Source: SAR202 cluster bacterium (GTDB lineage Bacteria > Chloroflexota > Dehalococcoidia > Lucifugimonadales > UBA2962). Taken from it: a DNA stretch of 64,000 nt. Below the pieces are notes generated by a model. The model worked only from the letters and a program-made list of their open reading frames with translations, made no database searches and was not told the DNA's origin. The stretch is taken from contig JAKUTS010000004.1 in assembly GCA_022447925.1 (NCBI GenBank), forward strand, positions 1 to 64,000, given 5' to 3'. Shown here piece by piece: positions 34,391-43,132 of the stretch (position 1 is the first letter of the stretch; each line of letters begins with the position of its first letter). The position numbers and the translations under genes are program-made.

Positions 34391-35995
34391 TTGTCATCTG
34401 AATTTGATATTAAGGAACACATCAAAGAACTCGATAAGAAATCCACGATAAGTCGTCTCTGGAAAAGAGATTATACTTTGTGGGATGATCAAGACGCTGA
34501 AATCAATAACCGTCTTGGTTGGCTTACTGCTGCTGCACAGATGAAAACTAAACTTGAGGAAATTGAAGCCTTTTCCGATGAAATCAAGTCAGAAAACCTT
34601 AAGTATTTCGTATTACTCGGCATGGGAGGTAGTAGTAGGGCAGCAAAAGTCATTCATCGAACGATTGGAGGGAATAACGAATTCCCCACAATGGTACCCC
34701 TTGAGTCAACGGTTCCTTCAACTATCGGAAAAGCATTAAAAGAGATAGATTTAAAAAGTACTTTAGTAATAGTTGCTTCCAAATCAGGTAATACAATGGA
34801 GCCGCTACTAACGTACGAATTATTTAAGAGCGAAATTGTCAAAGCGATCGGTAATGACGAGGCTATGAACCGGTTTGTGGCAATAACAGATGAACACTCT
34901 CCCCTACACGAACTTTCTGTAAAAGAGAATTTCAGGAAAGTGTTTTTAAATCCAAAAGATATAGGCGGGCGGTTTTCTGGCATTACTTATTTTGGCTTAG
35001 TGCCAGCTGCATTGTTAGGTGCGAATATTGGTGCAATGATTGATTCAGGGGAAAACATGAGATCCTTATGCACGCCAGAAAATCCAACTACTGAAAATCC
35101 TGGAGCCCTGCTTGGTGCCACAATAGGCTATCTGGCTAAATGCGGTCAGGACAAACTCACTTTAATCACATCACCTTCCGTATTTGGTTACGGATTATGG
35201 GTAGTTCAGTTGATTGCTGAAAGCCTGGGTAAGTCAGGTAAAGGGGTAATACCTATAGCTGGAGAGCCTTTAATGAAACCAGATCATTACGGAGACGACA
35301 GATTCTTTGTGTACCTTAGGCTAGATACTGACGACAATAAGCAGACTGATAACGGGATCGCTGAAATCAGAAGTAATGGCCATCCAGTAACCACAATTAA
35401 CATGTCAGATATCAACTCTTTCGGCGCTGAAATATTCAGGTGGGAGGTTGCAATTTCTATTGCTGCTTCTATATTGGAGGTCAACCCATTTAATCAACCA
35501 GATGTCCAGCTATCAAAAACTAGCACGCATAAAATTCTGTCGGATTTATCAACTAGTAAATTAATTGCTAATATTGAATCTGACCAAGTAAGTAAGCTTA
35601 ATAGTTATTTAAAATCATGCAGACCTAATGACTATTTTGGCCTACTTGCATATCTACCTCATAACACAAGTATTGATCAGGCTCTAAGGTCAATGCGTGA
35701 GAAAGTAGCAAGAAAATATAAAATCGCCACTACTTTAGGCCATGGGCCAAGCTACCTACACTCAACAGGTCAATTACATAAAGGTGGTCCTAACTCAGGG
35801 ATTTTTCTTATGTTAACCGCCCCTCATACAGATGACATTTCAATTCCTACTAAATCATATACATTCGGACAAGTTACTGATGCTGATGCAATTGGAGATT
35901 TGCAAACTTTAAAGAAACTAAACAGGCGAGTCGTTCATATCAAACTTGCGAACGACTCTTCAGATGCAATATCCTGCTTAACGGAGCATCTATAG
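34391..35995 (+). CDS. Phosphoglucose isomerase-like protein of the TAL-PGI type
   Basis: This 534-residue protein carries both glucose-6-phosphate isomerase signatures: DIGGRFSGITYFGL near residue 195 and NPFNQPDVQLSK near residue 370, plus LLGMGGSSRAAKV and ASKSGNTMEPLLT, which bind the sugar phosphate. The C-terminal HSTGQLHKGGPNSG is typical of the isomerase half of fused transaldolase-PGI enzymes. The transaldolase half is absent, so this is a free-standing PGI of that subfamily, catalysing glucose-6-phosphate to fructose-6-phosphate if active. TTG start, AGGA 8 bases upstream, coupled to the SnoaL gene. Confidence 0.85.
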   Translation: MSSEFDIKEHIKELDKKSTISRLWKRDYTLWDDQDAEINNRLGWLTAAAQMKTKLEEIEAFSDEIKSENLKYFVLLGMGGSSRAAKVIHRTIGGNNEFPTMVPLESTVPSTIGKALKEIDLKSTLVIVASKSGNTMEPLLTYELFKSEIVKAIGNDEAMNRFVAITDEHSPLHELSVKENFRKVFLNPKDIGGRFSGITYFGLVPAALLGANIGAMIDSGENMRSLCTPENPTTENPGALLGATIGYLAKCGQDKLTLITSPSVFGYGLWVVQLIAESLGKSGKGVIPIAGEPLMKPDHYGDDRFFVYLRLDTDDNKQTDNGIAEIRSNGHPVTTINMSDINSFGAEIFRWEVAISIAASILEVNPFNQPDVQLSKTSTHKILSDLSTSKLIANIESDQVSKLNSYLKSCRPNDYFGLLAYLPHNTSIDQALRSMREKVARKYKIATTLGHGPSYLHSTGQLHKGGPNSGIFLMLTAPHTDDISIPTKSYTFGQVTDADAIGDLQTLKKLNRRVVHIKLANDSSDAISCLTEHL

Positions 35996-36028
35996 TATTA
36001 TATTGTCCAGCATATACATGAGGTATTA

Positions 36029-37726
36029 ATGAACCCAGAAGTTTTTAAGCCGGATGGCACAAGGATTGAATACGATGTTGGTACCATTATGCCTGATGGA
36101 ACAAGACTATCATCGGACATATATTTCCCTTCTAAAAGCCGACCTGGTCCATATCCAGTAATATTGTATAGAACTCCATACAGTAACCAGATGGATTACT
36201 TAGTTGAAAGAGGTAAATATTTCTCACAGAACGGGTACGTTGTAGTTTGCCAAGATGTAAGGGGAAGACACGACTCTGCCGGTGAATTCATAAGATGGAA
36301 ACATGAGTTTACTGATGGCAACGAAACTATTAATTGGATAGGAAACCAGGAGTGGTGTGACGGAAACGTAGGAATGGCAGGGCCTTCTTACCTAGGTTAT
36401 GTGCAGTGGCAAGCAGCCTGTATGGAAAATGATTTTCTTAAATGCATAATACCAACTGTAATGAGCGGAGATTTGCATGAGGCGCCTCACTATCAGGGAG
36501 GAGCTTTCCAGCTAGCACTTAATACAACTTGGTCGTTCAGGACAGACGGTAAAACCATGCAGACAATCGATGATTATGACTGGGAAAGACTTTTTTACCA
36601 TCTGCCCATTAGAGATATACCATCCGCTGCAGGGAAAAATATTCCAGACTTTGTCGAATGGGTTGATAATCCAGATTTCAGTGATTACTGGGATGAAATA
36701 AACGTAATAAACAAACTAGAGGCTATTAAAATTCCGTGCCTTCACATAGGTGGTTGGTACGATCTATATCCACAAGGCACCTTGAACCTATTTAAAGGTA
36801 TGCAAGAACGTGGAGGTTCTAAATTTGCCCGTGAAAACCAACATGTAATAATCGGTCCCTGGGTCCATAACGCCAGTGAAACTACAACGGCAGGCGATAT
36901 AGACTTTGGTGTTGATTCAATACTAGATCTAAAAGAAATCGAACTTTCATGGTTCGACAAGTGGTTAAAAGGTATACCGGACAGTTTTGAACAATCATCC
37001 CACGTAAAAATTTTCATGATGGGAAGCAACGAGTGGCGTACCGAGGAATCTTGGCCGCCAAAAGACATAACAAACACCCCTATATTCCTACACAGTAATG
37101 GAAATTCAAATTCTGCTTCCGGAGATGGATTTCTATCTTTTGATAAACCCGGTAAAGAAAAGACAGATGGTTTTACGTACAACCCTATGTTTCCGGTACC
37201 AACCAAAGGCGGAGGCAATTGTTGTGATCCACATATAGTAAATTGGGGAGCATTCGATCAAAGAGAGGTAGAGGCCAGAGCCGATATTCTCGTATACACA
37301 AGCAAAACTCTGACTTCGGAAATGGAAATCAGTGGGCCAATAATACTCAAATTATTTGCGTCCACAGATTGTCGTGACACCGACTTCACGGCAAAATTGG
37401 TAGATGTTTTTCCAGATGGTAAGGCTATCAATTTATGCGACGGGATAATTAGAGGCAGGTATAGAGATAGCACTAAGCAACAATCTCTTTTGAATCCAGG
37501 CGAGGTTTATGAATTCACGATAGATTTATACCCTACTAGCAATGTATTCCTACCAGGTCATAAAATTCGATTAGATATATCAAGTTCTAATTTCCCAAGA
37601 TTCGACCGTAATCCCAACACTGGCAATGAATTCGGTAAGGACTGTGAATTAAAGACAGCAAACCAGACTATATATCATGATGAGAAATTTGCTTCTCACT
37701 TATTATTACCACTAAAGAAAAAATGA
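36029..37726 (+). CDS. CocE/NonD family hydrolase
   Basis: This 565-residue alpha/beta hydrolase belongs to the S15/CocE group (X-Pro dipeptidyl peptidase, cocaine esterase, glutaryl acylase). The nucleophile elbow is GMAGPSYLGYVQW near residue 117 (serine in GPSYLG), the oxyanion tyrosine region is LYRTPYS, and the histidine is likely in IIGPWVHNAS. The C-terminal jelly-roll domain (from about residue 340) is complete. It hydrolyses esters or amides; substrate unknown. AGGT precedes the ATG. It follows the isomerase by 33 bases on the same strand. Confidence 0.88.
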   Translation: MNPEVFKPDGTRIEYDVGTIMPDGTRLSSDIYFPSKSRPGPYPVILYRTPYSNQMDYLVERGKYFSQNGYVVVCQDVRGRHDSAGEFIRWKHEFTDGNETINWIGNQEWCDGNVGMAGPSYLGYVQWQAACMENDFLKCIIPTVMSGDLHEAPHYQGGAFQLALNTTWSFRTDGKTMQTIDDYDWERLFYHLPIRDIPSAAGKNIPDFVEWVDNPDFSDYWDEINVINKLEAIKIPCLHIGGWYDLYPQGTLNLFKGMQERGGSKFARENQHVIIGPWVHNASETTTAGDIDFGVDSILDLKEIELSWFDKWLKGIPDSFEQSSHVKIFMMGSNEWRTEESWPPKDITNTPIFLHSNGNSNSASGDGFLSFDKPGKEKTDGFTYNPMFPVPTKGGGNCCDPHIVNWGAFDQREVEARADILVYTSKTLTSEMEISGPIILKLFASTDCRDTDFTAKLVDVFPDGKAINLCDGIIRGRYRDSTKQQSLLNPGEVYEFTIDLYPTSNVFLPGHKIRLDISSSNFPRFDRNPNTGNEFGKDCELKTANQTIYHDEKFASHLLLPLKKK

Positions 37727-37799
37727 TCAGTCTATTCAATTACCCTGATCCTCTATGTATTATTACAGTTGAAAAATTACGAAATATAAAGGCGGTCTT

Positions 37800-38072
37800 A
37801 TGAGTATAAAAGTTGTTGTATCAATGGATGTAAAAGACTTTGAAAGTTTTGGTAAAGTATTCAACGGCGAAGGGGCAAAGAATGCCCGTGAATCAGTTGG
37901 GTTGATGGCACAGGCACACAAGAACTTAGATGATCCTAGTAATGCGGTAGTGATAGGCACTGCTCCATCCAAAGAAGCATTTATTGGGTTTTTAACTACT
38001 CCCGAACAAGCTGAACGAATGAAATCTGCAGGCGTGGTTTCAAAACCTACTGTCACGTTTTTGGAAAATTAA
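37800..38072 (+). CDS. Small alpha/beta protein of unknown function
   Basis: This 90-residue protein begins MSIKVVVSMDVKDFESFGKVF and alternates strands and helices (VGLMAQAHKNLDDPSNAVVIGTAPSKEAFIGFLT, then a helix and TVTFLEN). The pattern resembles a dimeric alpha-beta barrel (monooxygenase or DUF3764-like), but I cannot assign it. GGCGG lies 4 bases upstream of the ATG. It stands between the CocE gene and the convergent kelch gene, 73 bases after the former. Confidence 0.6.
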   Translation: MSIKVVVSMDVKDFESFGKVFNGEGAKNARESVGLMAQAHKNLDDPSNAVVIGTAPSKEAFIGFLTTPEQAERMKSAGVVSKPTVTFLEN

Positions 38073-38105
38073 TTTTTATATGAATGAGGTTTAAGTGGAT
38101 TAGAT

Positions 38106-39272
38106 TTATTCTCCAGGAGAATATATCTCTATTAAGTTAGACAACTCACGCCTATCAGCGTCTTCTGTTTCTGCTTGACCACCTATAACCATCACATTAC
38201 CATCGTTCATTTTTACGGATGTGTGTTGATGACGCCCGAAAGTAAGGGAAGGACCGATCGACCATTGCCCTGATTCAATATCGTACACTTCAGTCTCCGA
38301 CAATGTATTTGAACCGCCTATAACGATCAACGTGCCATTATCTAATAGATGAGCTGTATGAAGTTGCCTGCCCATCGACAAATCGCCTGTCAAAGTCCAT
38401 GTATCTTCCGACGGATCATAAATTTCAGCGCTAGCTAAAGGACCCGTCCCTCCAACAACTAACACCCGGCCATCCTCAAGTAAGCTGGCTGTGTGAGAAG
38501 CTCTCGCGGTGGTCATAGGTGATACAAGAGTCCATTCACCTGTAGCCTGATCCCATATTTCAGCAGATGTTCGATTCAGTTCTGCTGAATCCATATCTTG
38601 TGTATTTTTGGAGGACCCGCCGGCAGCAAGCACCTTACCATCAGATAAAACGGTCAAAGTAAATAACGCTCTAGATTCGTTCATTTCTCCAGTGAGAGTA
38701 AATTCATCCAGTGATGGACCAGATATTTCAACTGTAGCTACGACGCCTATATCCGCACCACCAGCAACGATAACCGTTCCGTCATTCAGGGTAGCGCATG
38801 AATGCTTATATCGTCCCTTTTTCATTTTTGGACCTTTAATCCACTCTCCACTAGATGAATCTAAGATTTCTGTTGTTTTTAGGCTAACTCTGCGTGTATC
38901 TGCACCACCAATTATCATAGCTCTACCATCTGCTAGAGTGACCCCGCATAGAACTTCGCGCTTTGAGGACATTTCATTAACAGATTTCCATTGACCGGTA
39001 GCAATTTCAAAAATCTCTGCAGTAGCCAACCTCGGGACTCTTTCAGTCGCCCCTCTACCACGTCCTCCAGCAGAAACAACATCTCCATTACCTAGTACCA
39101 AGCTTACAAAATCCATCCTTGCATCAGTCATGTTTGCACCATCACTGAAAGAGCCTAAATCTCTATCTGATTGATCCACGGCTTGAGTTTCAGTTTCTTG
39201 ACTTTCATTAGAACAAAAAACGGTACTTATGATTAGAAGACCTAGGAAAAGTACTTTTAGCATTGTTTTCAT
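38106..39272 (-). CDS. Kelch-repeat secreted protein, copy A
   Basis: The 388 residues start with a signal peptide (MKTMLKVLFLGLLIISTVFC); the cysteine at 20 suggests a lipoprotein, although F at -1 is unusual for a lipobox. A short Gln/Glu/Asp linker leads to six to seven kelch repeats with the recurring LxDGxxxVxGG and TAEIxDxxxGxW pattern, forming a beta propeller that should face outward. It lies 24 bases after copy B, with about 28 substitutions over the shared propeller by eye, so the pair is a recent tandem duplication. The ligand is unknown. Confidence 0.85.
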   Translation of the reverse strand: MKTMLKVLFLGLLIISTVFCSNESQETETQAVDQSDRDLGSFSDGANMTDARMDFVSLVLGNGDVVSAGGRGRGATERVPRLATAEIFEIATGQWKSVNEMSSKREVLCGVTLADGRAMIIGGADTRRVSLKTTEILDSSSGEWIKGPKMKKGRYKHSCATLNDGTVIVAGGADIGVVATVEISGPSLDEFTLTGEMNESRALFTLTVLSDGKVLAAGGSSKNTQDMDSAELNRTSAEIWDQATGEWTLVSPMTTARASHTASLLEDGRVLVVGGTGPLASAEIYDPSEDTWTLTGDLSMGRQLHTAHLLDNGTLIVIGGSNTLSETEVYDIESGQWSIGPSLTFGRHQHTSVKMNDGNVMVIGGQAETEDADRRELSNLIEIYSPGE

Positions 39273-39296
39273 CTTGTGCCTTCCTTTGAATTAGAT

Positions 39297-40505
39297 TTAT
39301 TGCCCAGGAGAATATATCTCTATTAAGTTAGACATCTCCCGTCTATCAGCGTCTTCTGTTTCTGCTTGACCACCTATAACCATCACATTGCCATCGTCCA
39401 TTTTTACGGATGTGTGTTGATGACGCCCGAAAGTAAGTGAAGGTCCAACCAACCATTGACCTGATTCAATATCGTACACCTCAGTCTCTGCTAACGTATT
39501 TGAACCGCCTATAACAATCAACGTGCCATTATCTAATAGATGAGCTGTATGAAGTTGCCTGCCCATTGATAAGTCACCTGTCAAAGTCCATGTATCTGCC
39601 GATGGATCATAAATTTCAGCGCTAGCTAAAGGACCCGTCCCTCCAACAACTAGTACCCTGCCGTCCTCAAGTAAGTTAGCTGTGTGAGAAGCTCTCGCGG
39701 TGTTCATAGGTGATACAAGAGTCCATTCTCCTGTGGCCGGATCCCATATTTCAGCAGATTTTCTATTTAGGTCTGCTAAATCTGTATCTTGTGTATTTTT
39801 GGACGACCCTCCGGCAGCCAAGACCTTACCATCAGATAAAACGGTCAAAGTAAATAACGCTCTAGATTCGTTCATTTCTCCAGTGAGAGTAAATTCATCC
39901 AGTGATGGACCGGATATTTCAGCAGTAGCTACGACACCTATATCCGCACCACCTGCAACGATAACCGTTCCGTCATCAAGACTGGCACATGAATGCTTAT
40001 ATCGTTTCTTTTTCATTTTTGGACCTTTGATCCACTCTCCACTAGATGAATCTAAGATTTCTGTTGTTTTCAGATTAACTCTGCGTTCATCTGCACCACC
40101 AATTATCATAGCCCTACCGTCTGCTAGAGTGACCCCGCAGAGAATTTCACGTTTTGAAGACATTTCATTAACAGATTTCCATTCACCTGTAGATAGTTCA
40201 AATACCTCTGCAGTAGCTAATCTCGGCGGTCTTTGGGTCATCCCTCTACCACGTCCTCCAGCAGAAACAACATCTCCATTACCTAGTACCAAGCTTACAA
40301 AATCCATCCTTGCATCAGTCATGTTTGCTCCATCACTAAAAGAGCCTAAATCTCTATCTGATGTATCTGCTTTGGCTTGAGACTGAGACGCATCTGAAGT
40401 AGATTCTGATTGATCCATGGTTTCAGTTTCTTGACTTTCATTAGAACAAAAAACGGTACTTATGATTAGAAGACCTAGGAAAAGTACTTTTAGCATTGTT
40501 TTCAT
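39297..40505 (-). CDS. Kelch-repeat secreted protein, copy B
   Basis: This 402-residue copy has the same signal peptide as copy A (first 20 residues identical) and the same propeller, but its acid/Ser/Gln linker is about 14 residues longer (MDQSESTSDASQSQAKADTSD). Most substitutions are conservative and spread over the blades, so both copies look functional. It is the first of the two on the minus strand and has its own leader; the downstream GNAT gene lies on the same strand further upstream. Function is unknown; surface ligand binding or adhesion are the usual roles of such propellers. Confidence 0.85.
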   Translation of the reverse strand: MKTMLKVLFLGLLIISTVFCSNESQETETMDQSESTSDASQSQAKADTSDRDLGSFSDGANMTDARMDFVSLVLGNGDVVSAGGRGRGMTQRPPRLATAEVFELSTGEWKSVNEMSSKREILCGVTLADGRAMIIGGADERRVNLKTTEILDSSSGEWIKGPKMKKKRYKHSCASLDDGTVIVAGGADIGVVATAEISGPSLDEFTLTGEMNESRALFTLTVLSDGKVLAAGGSSKNTQDTDLADLNRKSAEIWDPATGEWTLVSPMNTARASHTANLLEDGRVLVVGGTGPLASAEIYDPSADTWTLTGDLSMGRQLHTAHLLDNGTLIVIGGSNTLAETEVYDIESGQWLVGPSLTFGRHQHTSVKMDDGNVMVIGGQAETEDADRREMSNLIEIYSPGQ

Positions 40506-40530
40506 ATTGTGCCTTCCTTAATAAACGCCC

Positions 40531-41097
40531 TCAATTAGTGCCAGTGTTATCAATCTTTAACTTCACATAAGTTACATAACCATCTGATTTATCGCAACTT
40601 TTTCCATTTATTTGCATACATTCGTAATCTATGAAATCCAATTTCTGTGCAACTCGTTGACTAGGGTAATTTTTTTGCTCGCACTTTATAAATACCTTTT
40701 CGAAAATATCCATATTAAATAAAGTTGATATTAGTCCGTTACAACTTCGAGTCGCTAATCCCCTACCACGATGATCCGGGGATACCCAGTAACCTAAATA
40801 TGCACTACTTTCTTTCCAATCCGTAGAGTACACGGTAATTAAGGCTGCCAACACTTTAGATATCCATACACCCAATGTTAAAGATTCCCCCTTTACTTTT
40901 TGTGATTCAAAGTTTCGGATGAGCTCACGGGTATCCGAAATACTTTCAGGGGTATTCCGCCAGGTGGTCCATTTTAAAATATCAGTTTTATTGGCCTTCA
41001 AAAGAGCATTGAGTTCTTCCGAATGGTATACATGCAACGGCATCATATATACGATGTCGTCTACTTTTAAATTTTTTACAGATTCAAATTTATTCAT
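40531..41097 (-). CDS. GNAT family N-acetyltransferase (RimJ/RimL-like)
   Basis: This 188-residue protein has the GNAT fold: LHVYHSEELNALLKAN at the N-terminus is RimJ/RimL-like, and the acetyl-CoA-binding loop is YWVSPDHRGRGLATRSCNGLI (motif A, RGRGLA) near residue 105. The following VFIKCEQKNYPSQRVAQKLDF contains the usual N-x-x-S helix. Targets are probably ribosomal protein or small-molecule amines; none can be named. It ends 25 bases before the kelch copy B start and could lead that transcript. Confidence 0.85.
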   Translation of the reverse strand: MNKFESVKNLKVDDIVYMMPLHVYHSEELNALLKANKTDILKWTTWRNTPESISDTRELIRNFESQKVKGESLTLGVWISKVLAALITVYSTDWKESSAYLGYWVSPDHRGRGLATRSCNGLISTLFNMDIFEKVFIKCEQKNYPSQRVAQKLDFIDYECMQINGKSCDKSDGYVTYVKLKIDNTGTN

Positions 41098-41161
41098 TTA
41101 AAAACCTGAATATATAATATTAGACTTAGGTTAACCAAGCTTCATAAATAAGGAAATTTCA

Positions 41162-42073
41162 ATTAATACCGAAAAGTTTAGTGTAGTTTTAGGTGCTAGT
41201 GGATCACTTGGCCTGTCGCTAGTATCTCATCTGGTAGAAAAAGGCGAAAAAGTAAGAGCTGTAACAAGAACACCTGCCTCATATTGGAATAATCCGGCAG
41301 AAATAGTTCTAGCAGACATATCAACTCTAAGCGGTGCTGAGAAAGCATGCAAAGATGCTTCAGTTGTGTATAACTGTGTTTTCCCGCCAGAAATCGAGCA
41401 TGTTATTAAAGTATGTCTAAAAAATCGATCAAAACTAATATTCGCTGACTGTCTTTCAATCTATGACTGTGGCAGCGGGCCAATGAATGAAAACACCCCG
41501 TATTTAGTCAATAATCGAGAAACTGCAAAAAGACGTGTATTGCTTGAAAATCTCCTGATATCAACTCGGAAATCACATAATTTAAATTTTGTGATAGCTA
41601 GAGGCAGCGACATGTTCGGCCCAGGGGTGATTGTGTCCACTATGGGCTCTACCATTTTCAGAAATGCTCTTGCTGGACGTTCCTCCACTTTAATGGGCGA
41701 CATAGACTTGCCTCATACATACACATATAGCAAAGATTTCGCTTATGCAATGGAGCAATTGGGAACAAGTGATAAAGAAACTGGTGGTGTTTGGCACGTT
41801 CCAAGTGCACCAACCTTAACGACAAATCAATTTTTAGATTTAATATATACCCAGGCAGGAACGCTTAAAAAAGTTAGGCGTTTAGGAAAATCAACTTTGA
41901 ATTTTATGGGTATATTTAACCCTCAAATTCGAGCAGCAAAACGAGAGAAGTTGTATCAATTTGAAAACCCTTTTGTATCAGACCACTCAAAGTTTTCGAA
42001 AACGTTTACAGAAAATATAACCCCGCATGAAATTGCGATCAAAGAGACATTAGATTGGTTTAGTAGTTATTAG
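41162..42073 (+). CDS. NAD-dependent epimerase/dehydratase-like protein with a probable AUU start
   Basis: The nearest ordinary start (GTG at 41366) begins after the cofactor fold. Upstream in the same frame the sequence reads VVLGASGSLGLSLVSHL, the nucleotide-binding GxxGxxG, then an acceptor strand with VLADISTLSGAEKA. An in-frame stop at 41132 and absence of ATG, GTG or TTG before 41366 leave AUU at 41162, 7 bases after AGGA, as the best start (303 residues). The usual YxxxK is not clear: NNRETAKRRVLLE stands at that place. It opens a plus-strand run with LLM, AKR and D-aminoacylase genes. Confidence 0.75.
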   Translation: MNTEKFSVVLGASGSLGLSLVSHLVEKGEKVRAVTRTPASYWNNPAEIVLADISTLSGAEKACKDASVVYNCVFPPEIEHVIKVCLKNRSKLIFADCLSIYDCGSGPMNENTPYLVNNRETAKRRVLLENLLISTRKSHNLNFVIARGSDMFGPGVIVSTMGSTIFRNALAGRSSTLMGDIDLPHTYTYSKDFAYAMEQLGTSDKETGGVWHVPSAPTLTTNQFLDLIYTQAGTLKKVRRLGKSTLNFMGIFNPQIRAAKREKLYQFENPFVSDHSKFSKTFTENITPHEIAIKETLDWFSSY

Positions 42074-42117
42074 CAAAACGCTTAGTAAATATTCTATTAA
42101 AAACATAGGTGGCTAAA

Positions 42118-43086
42118 ATGAAATATGCTTTCGGGGCACTTGCCCAAGGATTATTTGGTAAACCAGAAAACCTTAAATTGCTTGCTAATAACGGCGAGGC
42201 TCTCGGGTTTGACATTATGTGGGTTAATGATCACATCATTATGCCGTCCGACATTAAACCTAATTATCCATATACCAAGACTGGAGAATTCAACGAGTTT
42301 GGAGATCAAGGCGATTATTTAGAACAACTAACTGTCTTATCCTTCTTAGCCGGAATCACTAAAAAAGTTGGACTATTAACATCTGTGATGGTGGTGCCTT
42401 ATCGAGAACCTATAGTAACTGCAAAGGCAATAGCGTCAATAGATGTGCTTTCAAACGGACGTGTAATACTTGGATGTGGTGCCGGCTGGATGAAAGAGGA
42501 ATTTGAGGCACTAAATAGACCGCCATTTAATGAAAGAGGTTCAATTACAGAGGAATACATTAAAATATTCAAGAACCTCTGGATCGATAGTAGTCCTAGT
42601 TTTGAAGGAAAATACGCCTCATATAACGATATAGTATTTGCACCTAAGCCTAAACAACAACCTCATCCGCCGATCTGGATGGGTGGAGAAAGCAAACCTG
42701 CACTAAGAAGAGCTGCCCGACTGGCTGACGTATGGTTTCCAATCATAGATAACCCTCGTAACCCACTTGATACACCCCAAAGATTTGCCGATGGGATTAA
42801 CCAAATGAAAGAAATAGCAGAACTTGAAGGTCGAAACTCAGATGAAATCGGTGTATCCTTCGCGATCAATTTATACGACGACACCAAAGAGCATCAAACC
42901 GCCGATGACAAGCGTAGAGTATTCACAGGCTCACCTGAGCAAATAGCGTCAGATATATCTGAATATAAAGCTCTGGGAGCTGAATGTCTTATGATCGGGT
43001 TCGTAGTTGATCCAAATTCTACTGATGCCACGATTGAGCAAATGCATAGATTTGCGGATGAGATTCGGCCTATGGTCGGCGATTAA
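42118..43086 (+). CDS. LLM class (luciferase-like) flavin/F420-dependent oxidoreductase
   Basis: This 322-residue protein is a luciferase-like TIM barrel. FDIMWVNDHIIMP lies near the N-terminus, followed by VGLLTSVMVVPYREP, RVILGCGAGWMKEEFEALN and HPPIWMGGESKPALRRAARLADVW, all typical of the F420-dependent Class F group. I start at ATG 42118 (GGTGG 6 bases upstream) instead of GTG 42109, which overlaps that site. It probably oxidises or reduces an organic substrate with F420 or FMN. It lies 44 bases after the epimerase-like gene and 46 before the aldo/keto reductase. Confidence 0.9.
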   Translation: MKYAFGALAQGLFGKPENLKLLANNGEALGFDIMWVNDHIIMPSDIKPNYPYTKTGEFNEFGDQGDYLEQLTVLSFLAGITKKVGLLTSVMVVPYREPIVTAKAIASIDVLSNGRVILGCGAGWMKEEFEALNRPPFNERGSITEEYIKIFKNLWIDSSPSFEGKYASYNDIVFAPKPKQQPHPPIWMGGESKPALRRAARLADVWFPIIDNPRNPLDTPQRFADGINQMKEIAELEGRNSDEIGVSFAINLYDDTKEHQTADDKRRVFTGSPEQIASDISEYKALGAECLMIGFVVDPNSTDATIEQMHRFADEIRPMVGD

Positions 43087-43132
43087 GATATTGATAAGAT
43101 AGGTAAATAATAAAAAAGTCGTAGGGAAATAA

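Noticed and set aside
36742-37218. 158-residue frame antisense to the CocE/NonD hydrolase gene
   Set aside because: Shadow of the hydrolase frame with no domain or start signal.
39700-40380. 226-residue frame antisense to kelch copy B
   Set aside because: It is a shadow of the repeated kelch coding sequence, proline/serine-rich without a motif and without a ribosome site. The equivalent frame at 38608-38994 mirrors copy A.
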